64,000 nucleotides of DNA from UBA6398 sp963660485 (GTDB taxonomy: Bacteria; Bacteroidota; Bacteroidia; Bacteroidales; Bacteroidaceae): positions 62,001 to 126,000 of the forward strand of contig CAVKYH010000001.1 of assembly GCA_963660485.1 (NCBI GenBank). The letters run 5' to 3'. The position numbers were made by a program, and so were the translations under genes. Below are positions 16,294 to 24,903 of this stretch, piece after piece. Numbering within the stretch: position 1 is the first letter of the stretch; the number at the start of each line of letters is the position of its first letter. The notes beneath the pieces were generated by a model that saw only the letters and a program-made list of their open reading frames with translations, had not been told where the DNA came from and searched no databases.

Positions 16294-17361
16294 TTAATGT
16301 TTTGCCTCAAATTCTTTCATTGCTTCAACAAGAGCCTTCACGCCTTCAACGGGCATTGCGTTGTAGCACGATGCACGGAAACCGCCTACGGAGCGGTGTC
16401 CTTTGATTCCCACCATACCTTTGGCTGTGGCGTATTCAAAGAATTCGCCTTCGAGTTCTTTGTATTCGTCGTTCATCACGAAGCAGATGTTCATAAGCGA
16501 ACGGTCTTCTTCTTTCACGGTGCCGCGGAAAAGTTTGTTGCGGTCGATTTCTCCGTACAGAATGTCTGCGCGTTCGTGTGCGAGTTTGTCCATAGCTTCC
16601 ACGCCGCCTTTTTCCTTGATCCACTCGAGGGTTTTCATTGCGCAGTAAACGGGAACAACAGGAGGTGTGTTGAACATCGAACCCTTTGAGACATGGGTGC
16701 GATAGTCAAGCATCGTGGGAATGGGGCGGCTCACTTTGCCGAGCACGTCTTCCTTAACGATAACGAATGTAACGCCTGCCATTGAGAGGTTCTTCTGTGC
16801 GCCGCCATAGATGATTGAATATTTCGAAACGTCAACGGGACGTGAAAGCACGTCGCTCGACATGTCGGCTACCATAAGCACGGGGCTGTCGAGTTCCTTG
16901 CGTATTTCTGTTCCGTAGATAGTGTTGTTTGTTGTGATGTGGAAGTAGTCCACATCTTCGGGCACTGTAAAATTCTTGGGGATATATGTGTAATTGTCTT
17001 CGGCCGACGATGCCACTTCTACAACTTCTCCAAAGAGTTTTGCTTCCTTTATGGCTTTTTTAGCCCAAGTACCGGTGTTGAGATACGCTGCTTTCTTTTC
17101 CAGAAGGTTGTAGGGCACCATGCAGAACTGTGTGCTTGCGCCGCCGCCGAGGAACAATACTTTGTATCCCTCGGGAATGTCGAGAATTTCTTTCATCAAA
17201 GCCTCGGCATTGTCCATCACCGGTTGGAATTGTTTGCTGCGGTGGCTTATTTCCATGAGCGAAAGCCCCGTGTTCTCAAAATCAATGCAGGCGTCTGTTG
17301 TTGCCTTGATTACTTGTTGGGGTAGTATTGACGGTCCCGCATTGAAATTATACTTTTTCAT
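16294..17361 (-). CDS. serC: Phosphoserine aminotransferase
   Basis: SerC is the PLP enzyme that converts 3-phosphohydroxypyruvate to phosphoserine with glutamate; it also serves pyridoxal phosphate synthesis. The 355-residue protein starts with YNFNAGPSILPQQV. It has the phosphate-binding LFLGGGASTQF, and the PLP lysine lies in IIYGGAQKNLSMAGVTFVI near residue 190. GGFRASCYNAMP is at the C-terminus. Length and order are standard. It is the first gene of the serine operon, with a promoter-like TAAATTCG box 62 bases upstream, and is divergent from the DUF5715 gene. Confidence 0.96.
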   Translation of the reverse strand: MKKYNFNAGPSILPQQVIKATTDACIDFENTGLSLMEISHRSKQFQPVMDNAEALMKEILDIPEGYKVLFLGGGASTQFCMVPYNLLEKKAAYLNTGTWAKKAIKEAKLFGEVVEVASSAEDNYTYIPKNFTVPEDVDYFHITTNNTIYGTEIRKELDSPVLMVADMSSDVLSRPVDVSKYSIIYGGAQKNLSMAGVTFVIVKEDVLGKVSRPIPTMLDYRTHVSKGSMFNTPPVVPVYCAMKTLEWIKEKGGVEAMDKLAHERADILYGEIDRNKLFRGTVKEEDRSLMNICFVMNDEYKELEGEFFEYATAKGMVGIKGHRSVGGFRASCYNAMPVEGVKALVEAMKEFEAKH

Positions 17362-17423
17362 TACTCTATATTTTAGTTGTTATTGTTTTTTCTGTATTCT
17401 GCAAAAGAGAATGGTTCGTGTTG

Positions 17424-17431
17424 CGAATTTA
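17424..17431 (-). promoter_or_regulatory. Probable -7 box for serC operon
   Basis: TAAATTCG on the minus strand, one base off TAnnTTTG, 62 bases before the serC ATG. Confidence 0.4.
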
Positions 17432-17647
17432 CGAAAAAATGCTTGCTTCTGCAAATTTCCGAACTAAAACACGCTTGTATTTTGCCAAAATCCCGTTTTT
17501 CGGCAGTATTTTGTCGTTTTATCGCAAAATGTAATTGAAGAATGACAAAAAGTCTTTGCAATTGGCTTTACCTTTTAAATATGTCGGTTGGCTTGTGTCG
17601 GGAAAAGGTTCTCAAATGCAGTTTTTTTATGTCCGCAAAGCGTTTTT

Positions 17648-17720
17648 CCGATGTCTGACATTATTTGAATAATATCAGACATTGTTTAAATTATGTCTGA
17701 CATTGTTTTTGCGATATCCG
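17648..17720. repeat. Palindromic repeat copy 4 (class 2 only)
   Basis: Three class-2 units follow each other: GATGTCTGACATTA, AATATCAGACATTG and TATGTCTGACATTG. They are joined by TTTGAATAA and TTTAAATT linkers, and GTTTTTGCGATATCC closes the copy. It lies between the divergent serC and DUF5715 genes, outside both promoter boxes. Confidence 0.85.
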
Positions 17721-17802
17721 CACAAAGATTTTTAGCCTAATGTATAGGCGTTTTTGTGCTGCGGTTATGTGGGGATAAATTGCCTGCTTTGCCGAAAATT
17801 GT

Positions 17803-17810
17803 TAACTTTG
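17803..17810 (+). promoter_or_regulatory. -7 promoter box for DUF5715-truA-EamA
   Basis: TAACTTTG fits TAnnTTTG exactly and lies 27 bases before the ATG at 17838. Confidence 0.7.
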
Positions 17811-17837
17811 CGCTGACATTCCTCCTGCATCATAATA

Positions 17838-18659
17838 ATGAAAGTAAATTTCAAATCTTCAAAGAAGTTATTCATATATATATTTTATGGAACGGTTGCC
17901 GTGTTGTTTGTCATCAAACTCATCTTTCCGCAACTCACGAAAAATGTAAAGGACAACAGACAGGCTAATCAGATTGCGGTGCAGCCGAAACCCGACAGTA
18001 TCGATATTTATCGCCTTAGGGCTGACAGCATAATGGCAAGGCCGCACGAAAGGCTCGCATACGAGTACGACAAGAACGGCAAGCCCATTCACCACAAGAT
18101 TTATTCCGTGCCCGATTACGTGAATACTTTTCCCGACTCCAACCAAACGCATCTTGAAACGGCCATGAGGCTTGGCGTGAAGCCGGTGAAAGACCGCGCA
18201 CAAGCCGAGGCCAACAAAAAGGAACTCGTGTTTGTGGCGTCAAATCCGTATTTCTTTGTAAGAAAACTCAACAATTCCATTCCTTATCTTGTGCCGAGGG
18301 CTGCAATATTGCTTGAACATATCGGCAGAACGTTCCACGATTCTCTGTCAATAAAGGGAATCCCGTTAAATACCATTATGGTAACATCTTTGTTGCGTAC
18401 CGAAGACGATGTAGCCCGTCTGCGCAAACACAACGGCAATGCCTCGCCAAACAGTTGCCATAGATACGGAACTACATTCGACATTGCCTACAACAAATAC
18501 CGTATGGTTCAGGACCCGGCGCTTCCAAAGGTGCGCCCGGTGAGAGACGATACGCTGAAATACGTGCTTTCGGAAGTTTTGAACGATGCGCGCAAACAAG
18601 GGCTTTGTTATATTAAATACGAGAAGAAACAAGGCTGCTACCATATCACGGTAAGATAA
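17838..18659 (+). CDS. DUF5715 family protein, M15 peptidase-like
   Basis: A 273-residue protein with one N-terminal membrane helix (FIYIFYGTVAVLFVIKLIF) and an exported domain. The segment SPNSCHRYGTTFDIAYN, with His near residue 207 and Asp near 214, has the spacing of the zinc-binding S-x-H-x(6)-D motif of M15/VanY D,D-carboxypeptidases. The C-terminal GCYHITV supplies the third ligand position. This suggests a zinc peptidase acting on peptidoglycan stem peptides in the periplasm; the activity is inferred. Bacteroidota homologues are filed as DUF5715. It is the first gene of a plus-strand unit with truA (13 bases on) and an EamA transporter. Confidence 0.8.
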   Translation: MKVNFKSSKKLFIYIFYGTVAVLFVIKLIFPQLTKNVKDNRQANQIAVQPKPDSIDIYRLRADSIMARPHERLAYEYDKNGKPIHHKIYSVPDYVNTFPDSNQTHLETAMRLGVKPVKDRAQAEANKKELVFVASNPYFFVRKLNNSIPYLVPRAAILLEHIGRTFHDSLSIKGIPLNTIMVTSLLRTEDDVARLRKHNGNASPNSCHRYGTTFDIAYNKYRMVQDPALPKVRPVRDDTLKYVLSEVLNDARKQGLCYIKYEKKQGCYHITVR

Positions 18660-18672
18660 TCCTGCAAGCAAT

Positions 18673-19485
18673 ATGAGCCGCTATTTCATGTATGTAGCCT
18701 ACGACGGAAGCGCTTACCACGGCTGGCAGTCCCAGCCAAACGGGATAAGTGTGCAGGAGGTTGTGGAGAAAAGCCTTTCCACTTTGCTGAGATGCCCCGT
18801 TGGCGTAACGGCAGCAGGACGTACCGATGCAGGAGTCAATGCCACAAACATGCCGATGCATTTTGATTACAACGGAGTGCTGCCCCTCCCGTCTTCCGCC
18901 CCGTGCGGAACAACGGCGGAGCAACAACTTCTCTACAAGATGAACCGTATTTTGCCGCGCGACATATCTGTGAACAAAATAGTGAGAGTCCGCGACGACG
19001 CCCACGCAAGGTTTTCGGCGGTGAAGCGCACATATTATTATTATGTGGCCTTGAAGAAAAATCCTTTCCTTACCAAATATCATTTGCGGCTCACATTTCC
19101 CGTGGATTTCGGGATAATGAACGAAGCCGCCGCCATGTTGCTCGGCACACACGACTTTGACTGTTTCGCAAAAGCCCACCCCGACGTAAAGACATCGATA
19201 TGCACGGTAACGCGGGCGCAATGGGTGAAAATCAGCGGGGACGTGTGGCGACTGGAAATAAGTGCCGACCGTTTTCTACGCAACATGGTGAGGGCGGTAG
19301 TGGGAACTCTTCTCGACATAGGACGCGGAAAAACAAAACCGAGCGAACTTGAGGAAATTCTTGCGAGTCGTAACCGAAGCCGCGCGGGAGAAAGCGTCGA
19401 CGGCAACGCTTTGTTTCTTGAAGAAGTGGAATATCCTGCCGATGTTTTCCGCGTTTCCGACAATGAAAATCAAATTTTGAGTTGA
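18673..19485 (+). CDS. truA: tRNA pseudouridine(38-40) synthase TruA
   Basis: TruA makes pseudouridine at positions 38-40 of the tRNA anticodon arm. The 270-residue sequence starts with YFMYVAYDGSAYHGWQSQPN and has the catalytic aspartate near residue 52 in AAGRTDAGVNA. The RNA-contact region ARFSAVKRTYYYY and the C-terminal DRFLRNMVRAVVGTLLDIGRG block follow. Length is normal. It follows the DUF5715 gene by 13 bases, and its stop lies 2 bases before the EamA start. Confidence 0.96.
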   Translation: MSRYFMYVAYDGSAYHGWQSQPNGISVQEVVEKSLSTLLRCPVGVTAAGRTDAGVNATNMPMHFDYNGVLPLPSSAPCGTTAEQQLLYKMNRILPRDISVNKIVRVRDDAHARFSAVKRTYYYYVALKKNPFLTKYHLRLTFPVDFGIMNEAAAMLLGTHDFDCFAKAHPDVKTSICTVTRAQWVKISGDVWRLEISADRFLRNMVRAVVGTLLDIGRGKTKPSELEEILASRNRSRAGESVDGNALFLEEVEYPADVFRVSDNENQILS

Positions 19486-19487
19486 TT

Positions 19488-20405
19488 ATGTGGCTTTTTC
19501 TTGCGTTTTGCTCTGCTGCCCTTTTGGGTTTCTACGATGTGTTCAAAAAGAAAGCCCTCACTGGCAATGCACTAATCCCCGTGCTCACGCTCAACACGCT
19601 TTTCTGCACCCTGATATTCCTTCCGTTGATTCTCGGATCGGCATTCGGTTGGATTGATACGGGTTCTTCGGTCTACGTGCCGGCGGGCGGTTGGGAAATG
19701 CACAAGTATATTTTGCTCAAATCGGTGATTGTTTTGTCGTCGTGGGCGTTTGGCTATGCCGGAATCAAGCATCTCCCCATTACGATAGTAGGTCCTATAA
19801 ACGCCACTCGCCCTGTGATGACGCTTGTAGGCGCTCTTGTTATATTCGGCGAGCGTTTGAATGGTTGGCAGTGGGCCGGCGTGGCGCTTGCAGTGGTCTC
19901 GTTTTTCATGCTGTCGCGCAGCAGCAAACGCGAAGGTGTGAATTTCGCACATAATAAATGGATTGTCTGCATTGTTTGCGCCGCTTTGCTCGGTGCGGCA
20001 AGCGGTCTGTACGACAAATATCTCATGTCTCCTGTGGCAGAGGGCGGAGTAGGGCTTAACAAAATCGCAGTTCAGGGCTGGTACAACCTATATCAGTTTG
20101 CAATGATGTGCGTGGTGTTGTTTTTGGTTTGGTATCCTCACCGCAAGCAAGGCGACCGTTTCAGATGGCATTGGGCGATAGTGGGAATATCTCTGTTTTT
20201 GTCGGCAGCAGATTTCCTTTATTTTTATGCCCTTTCGGTTCCCGGGGCAATGATAGCCATTGTTTCCATGGTGAGACGCAGCAGTGTGATTGTTTCGTTC
20301 CTTTTCGGCGCGTGGGTATTCCGCGAGCACAATCTCCGCTCCAAGGCCGTAGATTTGGTGATGGTTTTGCTCGGAATGATATGCCTTTGCCTCGGCGCTG
20401 CGTAA
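19488..20405 (+). CDS. EamA family membrane transporter (DMT superfamily)
   Basis: A 305-residue inner-membrane protein with about ten hydrophobic segments in two EamA halves (LLGFYDVFKKKALTGNA; ALLGAASGLYDKYLM). EamA carriers export or exchange metabolites, for example amino acids or nucleotide sugars; the substrate here cannot be told. Conserved positions such as PITIVGPINATRPVMTLVGA and GAMIAIVSMVRRSSVIVSF match the family. ATG 19488 is preferred; a TTG at 19482 would overlap the truA stop. It is the last gene of the unit, facing the convergent nuclease gene across repeat copy 5. Confidence 0.85.
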   Translation: MWLFLAFCSAALLGFYDVFKKKALTGNALIPVLTLNTLFCTLIFLPLILGSAFGWIDTGSSVYVPAGGWEMHKYILLKSVIVLSSWAFGYAGIKHLPITIVGPINATRPVMTLVGALVIFGERLNGWQWAGVALAVVSFFMLSRSSKREGVNFAHNKWIVCIVCAALLGAASGLYDKYLMSPVAEGGVGLNKIAVQGWYNLYQFAMMCVVLFLVWYPHRKQGDRFRWHWAIVGISLFLSAADFLYFYALSVPGAMIAIVSMVRRSSVIVSFLFGAWVFREHNLRSKAVDLVMVLLGMICLCLGAA

Positions 20406-20456
20406 GCATTGGTTTTTAGAGTGTTGCAAAATAATTTTTGCAACGTGCTTATGGGT

Positions 20457-20533
20457 TTTTACGAGGTCAGACCTAATTTAAATTCCGGGCCATGTAATTT
20501 AAATTAGATGCGTCGGAGTTTTTACGAGATGCG
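20457..20533. repeat. Palindromic repeat copy 5 (class 1)
   Basis: TTTTTACGAGGTCAGACCT, a TTTAAATTCCGGGCCATG segment, then TAATTTAAATTAGATGCG and TCGGAGTTTTTACGAGATGC. It lies between convergent genes (EamA and the nuclease). A small hairpin, GTTGCAAAA with TTTTGCAAC at 20423-20444, precedes it. The arms are near-identical in order, but opposite in strand, to copy 7 at 27470. Confidence 0.85.
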
Positions 20534-20617
20534 GTGTGTTTGTTTTTGCAAGTAAACGGGTGTTTTCAATATGGTGATTTGTGCGGCTGAAATGCGCTTG
20601 CAGTTTTATGTTTCCCG

Positions 20618-21661
20618 TTATTGTGGATTAGAAAACTTGAAGCGTGCGCACAAAGGCAGGTGGTCGCTGAATCCTCCGCGATATTTCATTCCCTCATAAG
20701 TGCGTAACGGTATCGCTTCGCCGTCTTTTTCTGTCAGAAGAAAAGGCGCGGTGAAAATGCGGCAGTCGGCGGGCGTGGTATATACCTGCGAGTTTTTGTT
20801 GAGAAGGCTGCCGCTTACAATAATATTGTCGATAACTTCCCATTGCCCGTTGTAGAAATACGTACCTCTTATCTTGCCTTCGCCGCATTGCTCATCAATC
20901 ATGCTGTAAAGCTCAAAGTCAGAAATTTCTCCTGCATGAGAAGCAACAGGTTGGGCTTTCATCACCTTATACAAGGGCGAAGATTGCGGATTGTCGTTGA
21001 AGTCGCCGGTGATTATCACATACGGATTTTTCCTTGCCCTGCAAAGCGAATCGTATATACTCCGGATTTGTCCTGCAATCCTTTCGCGATACGGTGTACC
21101 GCTTTTGTGGCGTTCTATCTTGCTTGGAAAATGGCATACGAATACATCGAGTGTGTCGCCTGTGGCTATCCTGCCGCTCACATATAGCACATCGCGCGAA
21201 CTCTTTGCGGGAAGGCCGCTGAAATCAGGGCGTATCGATTGCCATTGTATGGGTATAAATCCGGGGTTCTTGTATAGAAGTGCAACGTTGATGCCTCGCG
21301 GATCGATGCCATGGGTCATTATATAATTGTATCTCCCCCGGCGCAAAAGTCCGGTGCGTGTAAGGCGGTTCATTACCGAATCGTTTTCCACTTCACACAA
21401 TGCCACGATGTCGGGAAGCCTGTTGCCCCCTACGGCAGCTATTGTCTTTCCTATATTGTTTGCTTTGCGGTTGAATTTAGCCCATGTCCAACGCCTTACA
21501 GCCGTAGGCAGAAAATCGTCGTCGTTTGTAGGATTGTCGATAGGGTCGAAAAAGTTTTCTGTGTTGAGCTCCATTACGCAGAATCCGTCTTGCGCTTTCA
21601 GCGTGTCTGTTCCGAAAAACGCAAGCGCAAGGACAAGGGTAATGATAATGCGTGCCGTCAT
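20618..21661 (-). CDS. Secreted endonuclease/exonuclease/phosphatase family protein
   Basis: A 347-residue protein with a signal peptide (IIITLVLALAFFGTDTLKAQ) and the DNase I-like EEP fold. Motifs are FCVMELNTENFFD (metal-binding Asn/Glu) and LPDIVALCEVEND. The catalytic core is VIITGDFNDNPQSSP, and GGFSDHLPLCARF at the end carries the conserved Asp-His. Substrates in this fold range from DNA to phosphoesters; a periplasmic nuclease or phosphatase is likely but not specified. It overlaps the acyltransferase stop by 4 bases and follows it in the same transcript. Confidence 0.85.
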   Translation of the reverse strand: MTARIIITLVLALAFFGTDTLKAQDGFCVMELNTENFFDPIDNPTNDDDFLPTAVRRWTWAKFNRKANNIGKTIAAVGGNRLPDIVALCEVENDSVMNRLTRTGLLRRGRYNYIMTHGIDPRGINVALLYKNPGFIPIQWQSIRPDFSGLPAKSSRDVLYVSGRIATGDTLDVFVCHFPSKIERHKSGTPYRERIAGQIRSIYDSLCRARKNPYVIITGDFNDNPQSSPLYKVMKAQPVASHAGEISDFELYSMIDEQCGEGKIRGTYFYNGQWEVIDNIIVSGSLLNKNSQVYTTPADCRIFTAPFLLTEKDGEAIPLRTYEGMKYRGGFSDHLPLCARFKFSNPQ

Positions 21662-22692
21662 TTTTTTATAGGAGATGCGGTGGTAGAGGAGCGCTTGGAA
21701 AATGTGCCGAAAAGCAGGAAACTTGTAATATTGTTGCTATGCATTAATTTTCCGACCGCAACGGCGCAGAGACTCACGGCTACCGCAAAAACGATGTCGA
21801 TAGGAATTTGCAGGGCATAGGAGGTGATGTGTTTCAGTCCGCCCCACAAAGAAATGAGGTGAATGAAAAAATAGTGGAAAAGGTATATGTCGAGCGACTT
21901 GCGCCCACAAAAAGCCAACATGTCAGCCGCCCGGGATTTGGAATGCTCGCGTTTATGAAAAACAACAACCAAAAACAGCACGGCATTCGTATGGGCAAAA
22001 AAACAAACGGCATTGGGATAGGTGTAAAGCCAGTCGGTGCATACCTCGCGGGACAAGGGATTGAACGAAAGGACAAAGAAAATGATGTAAAGCGTTCCAA
22101 ACACCCACGGCAATGCTTTTTGTCGGCTTAATAAGGCTACGACGTTGTATTTTCTGAACAGAAAACCTCCTATAAAGTATGTCCAAAGATAAAAATGGGC
22201 TATGCCGATAGGATCTTTGTGGAATGTGGTGAAGAATTTGGCTTTTGCAATGCTGAGCAGAATCCATATCAGCAGTGCAAGACCTATATCCCAAAGTGCG
22301 GAATGCCTTGTGTTTTTTAAGAAAGCAAACGGCGCAAGCAAAATAACAAACGTTGCGAGAGTTTTCAGGTACCAGTATCCCAAATTGTATGACTCGCGGA
22401 AAAACATATCGGCATTCACTCCGAGAAAAAGCACGTAGAGCATGCCCACAACAAGCATTGGCTGAAGCAAACGCCATACGCGCACGACTAACTTGCTTGG
22501 CGCGGGAACACTCTTCAATACAAATCCGGAGATAAACATGAAAAGCGGCATGTTGAACGATATGATAAACGCTTCGACGTAGTTGGTGTCGGCGCGCTGG
22601 TTCATGCCGAATACGAGAATGTGCCCCATTACAACGGTAAACATTGCAAGTCCTTTGAGGCGGTCTATGTATTGAAATCTTTGGTTTTGCAT
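21658..22692 (-). CDS. Membrane acyltransferase (Acyltransferase 3 family)
   Basis: A 344-residue multi-pass protein of the OafA/Acyl_transf_3 type, which acetylates or acylates cell-surface sugars. The N-terminal RFQYIDRLKGLAMFTVVMGHILVFG holds the family's conserved Asp, Lys and His, and about ten membrane segments follow. The acceptor is unknown; O-antigen or exopolysaccharide are usual guesses. ATG 22692 is chosen because the residues added by the upstream alternative at 22758 would lie across the opposite promoter, and the family starts at this point. A TACTTTTG box lies only 8 bases before it. Confidence 0.8.
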   Translation of the reverse strand: MQNQRFQYIDRLKGLAMFTVVMGHILVFGMNQRADTNYVEAFIISFNMPLFMFISGFVLKSVPAPSKLVVRVWRLLQPMLVVGMLYVLFLGVNADMFFRESYNLGYWYLKTLATFVILLAPFAFLKNTRHSALWDIGLALLIWILLSIAKAKFFTTFHKDPIGIAHFYLWTYFIGGFLFRKYNVVALLSRQKALPWVFGTLYIIFFVLSFNPLSREVCTDWLYTYPNAVCFFAHTNAVLFLVVVFHKREHSKSRAADMLAFCGRKSLDIYLFHYFFIHLISLWGGLKHITSYALQIPIDIVFAVAVSLCAVAVGKLMHSNNITSFLLFGTFSKRSSTTASPIKK

Positions 22693-22700
22693 TGCTTCTG

Positions 22701-22708
22701 CAAAAGTA
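22701..22708 (-). promoter_or_regulatory. -7-like box directly before the acyltransferase start
   Basis: TACTTTTG on the minus strand fits TAnnTTTG, with only 8 bases between box and ATG, which would give an almost leaderless mRNA. A -33 element is not obvious. Confidence 0.4.
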
Positions 22709-22745
22709 ATGATTTTTCCAATGGGGATATGTTGTTGTAAAATGT

Positions 22746-22753
22746 TAACTTTG
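22746..22753 (+). promoter_or_regulatory. -7 promoter box for the OPT transporter
   Basis: TAACTTTG, 23 bases before the ATG at 22777. Confidence 0.65.
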
Positions 22754-22776
22754 CTCACAAAACAATCATAAACAGC

Positions 22777-24807
22777 ATGGACAAGAATTTAGACAAAATT
22801 GCGCAGGAACAACCTGTGGCAGAACCGGAAGCACAAGGGCTTGCGGAAAACGCCTTCCGCGAATTGAAGGAGGGCGAAGAATACAAACCAATAATGCCTG
22901 CGACAACCAATCCGCGAGAAACAACGCCGTGGTCGGTAATCTGGGGCTTGGTGATGGTAATCATTTTTTCCGCTGCAACGGCTTATCTCGGCTTGAAAGT
23001 GGGGCAGGTGTTCGAGGCGGCGATTCCTATTGCCATTATAGCGGTAGGCATTTCCGGAGTATCGAAGCGCAAAGGCGCATTGGGCGAGAACGTGATTATA
23101 CAAAGCATCGGCGCTTGTTCGGGAAACGTTGTGGCTGGCGCGATATTCACACTTCCGGCACTTTATATCCTACAAGCAAAATATCCCGACATATCCGTTG
23201 ATTTCGCAAAGGTATTTCTTGCGTCTTTCCTCGGAGGTGCGCTCGGCATTCTCTTCTTGATTCCTTTCCGCAAGTATTTCGTGAAGGAAATGCACGGCAA
23301 ATATCCTTTCCCCGAAGCCACGGCCACAACACAAGTGCTCGTGTCGGGACAAAAAGGCGGCGGAAGCCTTATGCTGTTGCTGAAGTCGGGAATAATCGGC
23401 GGCTTGTTCGATTTTGTCGTAGCCACATTCGGACTGTGGAACGAGAACTTCACGAGTCGTGTGTGCTCTCTCGGAGAAACCATAGCCGACAAAGCAAAAT
23501 TTGTGTTCAAGATCAATACTGGTGCAGCCGTACTTGGTATGGGTTATATCGTAGGTCTGAAATACGCCGCCATAATCTGTGCTGGTTCTGTGGTAGTGTG
23601 GTGGCTCATTGTGCCGGGTATTTCTCTTGTGTTCCCGGATCTTTTGGTTTCCAACGGTAATGGCGGACAAATTGCTGCTTCGTTGGCTTCACCTGAAATG
23701 ATATTCTCTTACGCACGTTCCATAGGCATCGGCGCGATAGCCATGGCAGGAATTATAGGTATAATAAAAAGCCGTAAGATAATTGTCAGCGCTGTTTCGC
23801 TTGCTGGACGCGAGATGAAAAAGAAGGGAAGCGATAGCGGCGAAGCCGTTCGCACGCAACGCGATTTGCCCATGAAGTTTATTATCATAGGCACATTGAT
23901 TACATTGATAGTAACCTTCTTGTTTTTCTATTTCGGCGCAATGGGCGGAAACATTCTTTACGCTGTAGTGGGAATACTTCTCGTGGCGGTGATAGCCTTT
24001 CTTTTCACCACTGTAGCAGCCAACGCAATTGCCATTGTAGGCAGCAATCCTGTTTCGGGCATGACTCTGATGGCTTTGATACTGTCTTCAATAATAATGG
24101 TATCGGTTGGGCTGAAAGGTACGGGCGGTATTGTTGCAGCGTTGTTGATGGGCGGCGTGGTTTGCACGGCTTTGTCGATGGCGGGCAGCTTTGTTACTGA
24201 TTTGAAGATTGGTTACTGGCTCGGCACAACGCCTGCAAAACAGGAATCATTCAAGTTCCTCGGTACTCTTGTCGCTGCTGTAACAGTTGGCGGTGTTATG
24301 ATTGTGCTCAACAAGACTTACGGATTTACCGGCGACGCTCTTGCTGCGCCTCAAGCCCACGCAATGGCTGCCGTAATAGAACCTCTTATGAATGGAGGCA
24401 GTGCGCCGTGGCTTCTCTACGGCATTGGTTGCGTTATAGCCATTGTGCTGACCGCGCTGAATGTTTCTGCTCTTGCTTTCGCGCTTGGAATGTTTATTCC
24501 TTTGGAACTTAACTTGCCGCTTATCGTTGGCGGACTTGTTAGCTGGTATGTTAAGAGCCGTACAAACGATGAAATGCTCCGCAATGCCTACAACGAACGC
24601 GGTACTCTTATTGCCTCGGGATTTATAGCCGGCGGTGCGTTGATGGGAGTGGTGAGCGCAGCGTTGAGATTTGGCGGAATCAATCTGGTAATGGAAACGT
24701 GGCTTTCCAATCCGCTTAGCGAACTCGTTTCGCTCATTGCATACGTGCTTTTGATATTCTGTTTCGTAAAAATGTCGATAGTGAAGCCCAAAAACTTCGG
24801 AATGTAA
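22777..24807 (+). CDS. Oligopeptide transporter, OPT family
   Basis: A 676-residue inner-membrane protein with about 14-16 hydrophobic segments. It belongs to the bacterial branch of the OPT family, which takes up small peptides or metal chelates by cation symport. Features are the N-terminal ELKEGEEYKPIMPA, then TAYLGLKVGQVFEAAIPIAI. IGACSGNVVAGAIFTLPALY and KYPFPEATATTQVLVSGQKG follow, and SNPVSGMTLMALILSSI lies in the second half. Order and length fit. It is read alone from the promoter at 22746, divergent from the acyltransferase. Confidence 0.92.
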   Translation: MDKNLDKIAQEQPVAEPEAQGLAENAFRELKEGEEYKPIMPATTNPRETTPWSVIWGLVMVIIFSAATAYLGLKVGQVFEAAIPIAIIAVGISGVSKRKGALGENVIIQSIGACSGNVVAGAIFTLPALYILQAKYPDISVDFAKVFLASFLGGALGILFLIPFRKYFVKEMHGKYPFPEATATTQVLVSGQKGGGSLMLLLKSGIIGGLFDFVVATFGLWNENFTSRVCSLGETIADKAKFVFKINTGAAVLGMGYIVGLKYAAIICAGSVVVWWLIVPGISLVFPDLLVSNGNGGQIAASLASPEMIFSYARSIGIGAIAMAGIIGIIKSRKIIVSAVSLAGREMKKKGSDSGEAVRTQRDLPMKFIIIGTLITLIVTFLFFYFGAMGGNILYAVVGILLVAVIAFLFTTVAANAIAIVGSNPVSGMTLMALILSSIIMVSVGLKGTGGIVAALLMGGVVCTALSMAGSFVTDLKIGYWLGTTPAKQESFKFLGTLVAAVTVGGVMIVLNKTYGFTGDALAAPQAHAMAAVIEPLMNGGSAPWLLYGIGCVIAIVLTALNVSALAFALGMFIPLELNLPLIVGGLVSWYVKSRTNDEMLRNAYNERGTLIASGFIAGGALMGVVSAALRFGGINLVMETWLSNPLSELVSLIAYVLLIFCFVKMSIVKPKNFGM

Positions 24808-24847
24808 AGAATTTTAGCGTTTTCAGTCTGTAATAAAAATAATTCCG

Positions 24848-24855
24848 TAACTTTG
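24848..24855 (+). promoter_or_regulatory. -7 promoter box for rpsP
   Basis: TAACTTTG fits TAnnTTTG and lies 48 bases before the rpsP ATG. Confidence 0.65.
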
Positions 24856-24903
24856 CAGCACCGCTACGAGTTGGCGGCATGTTCAAACTAATAAAATTTT
24901 TTT

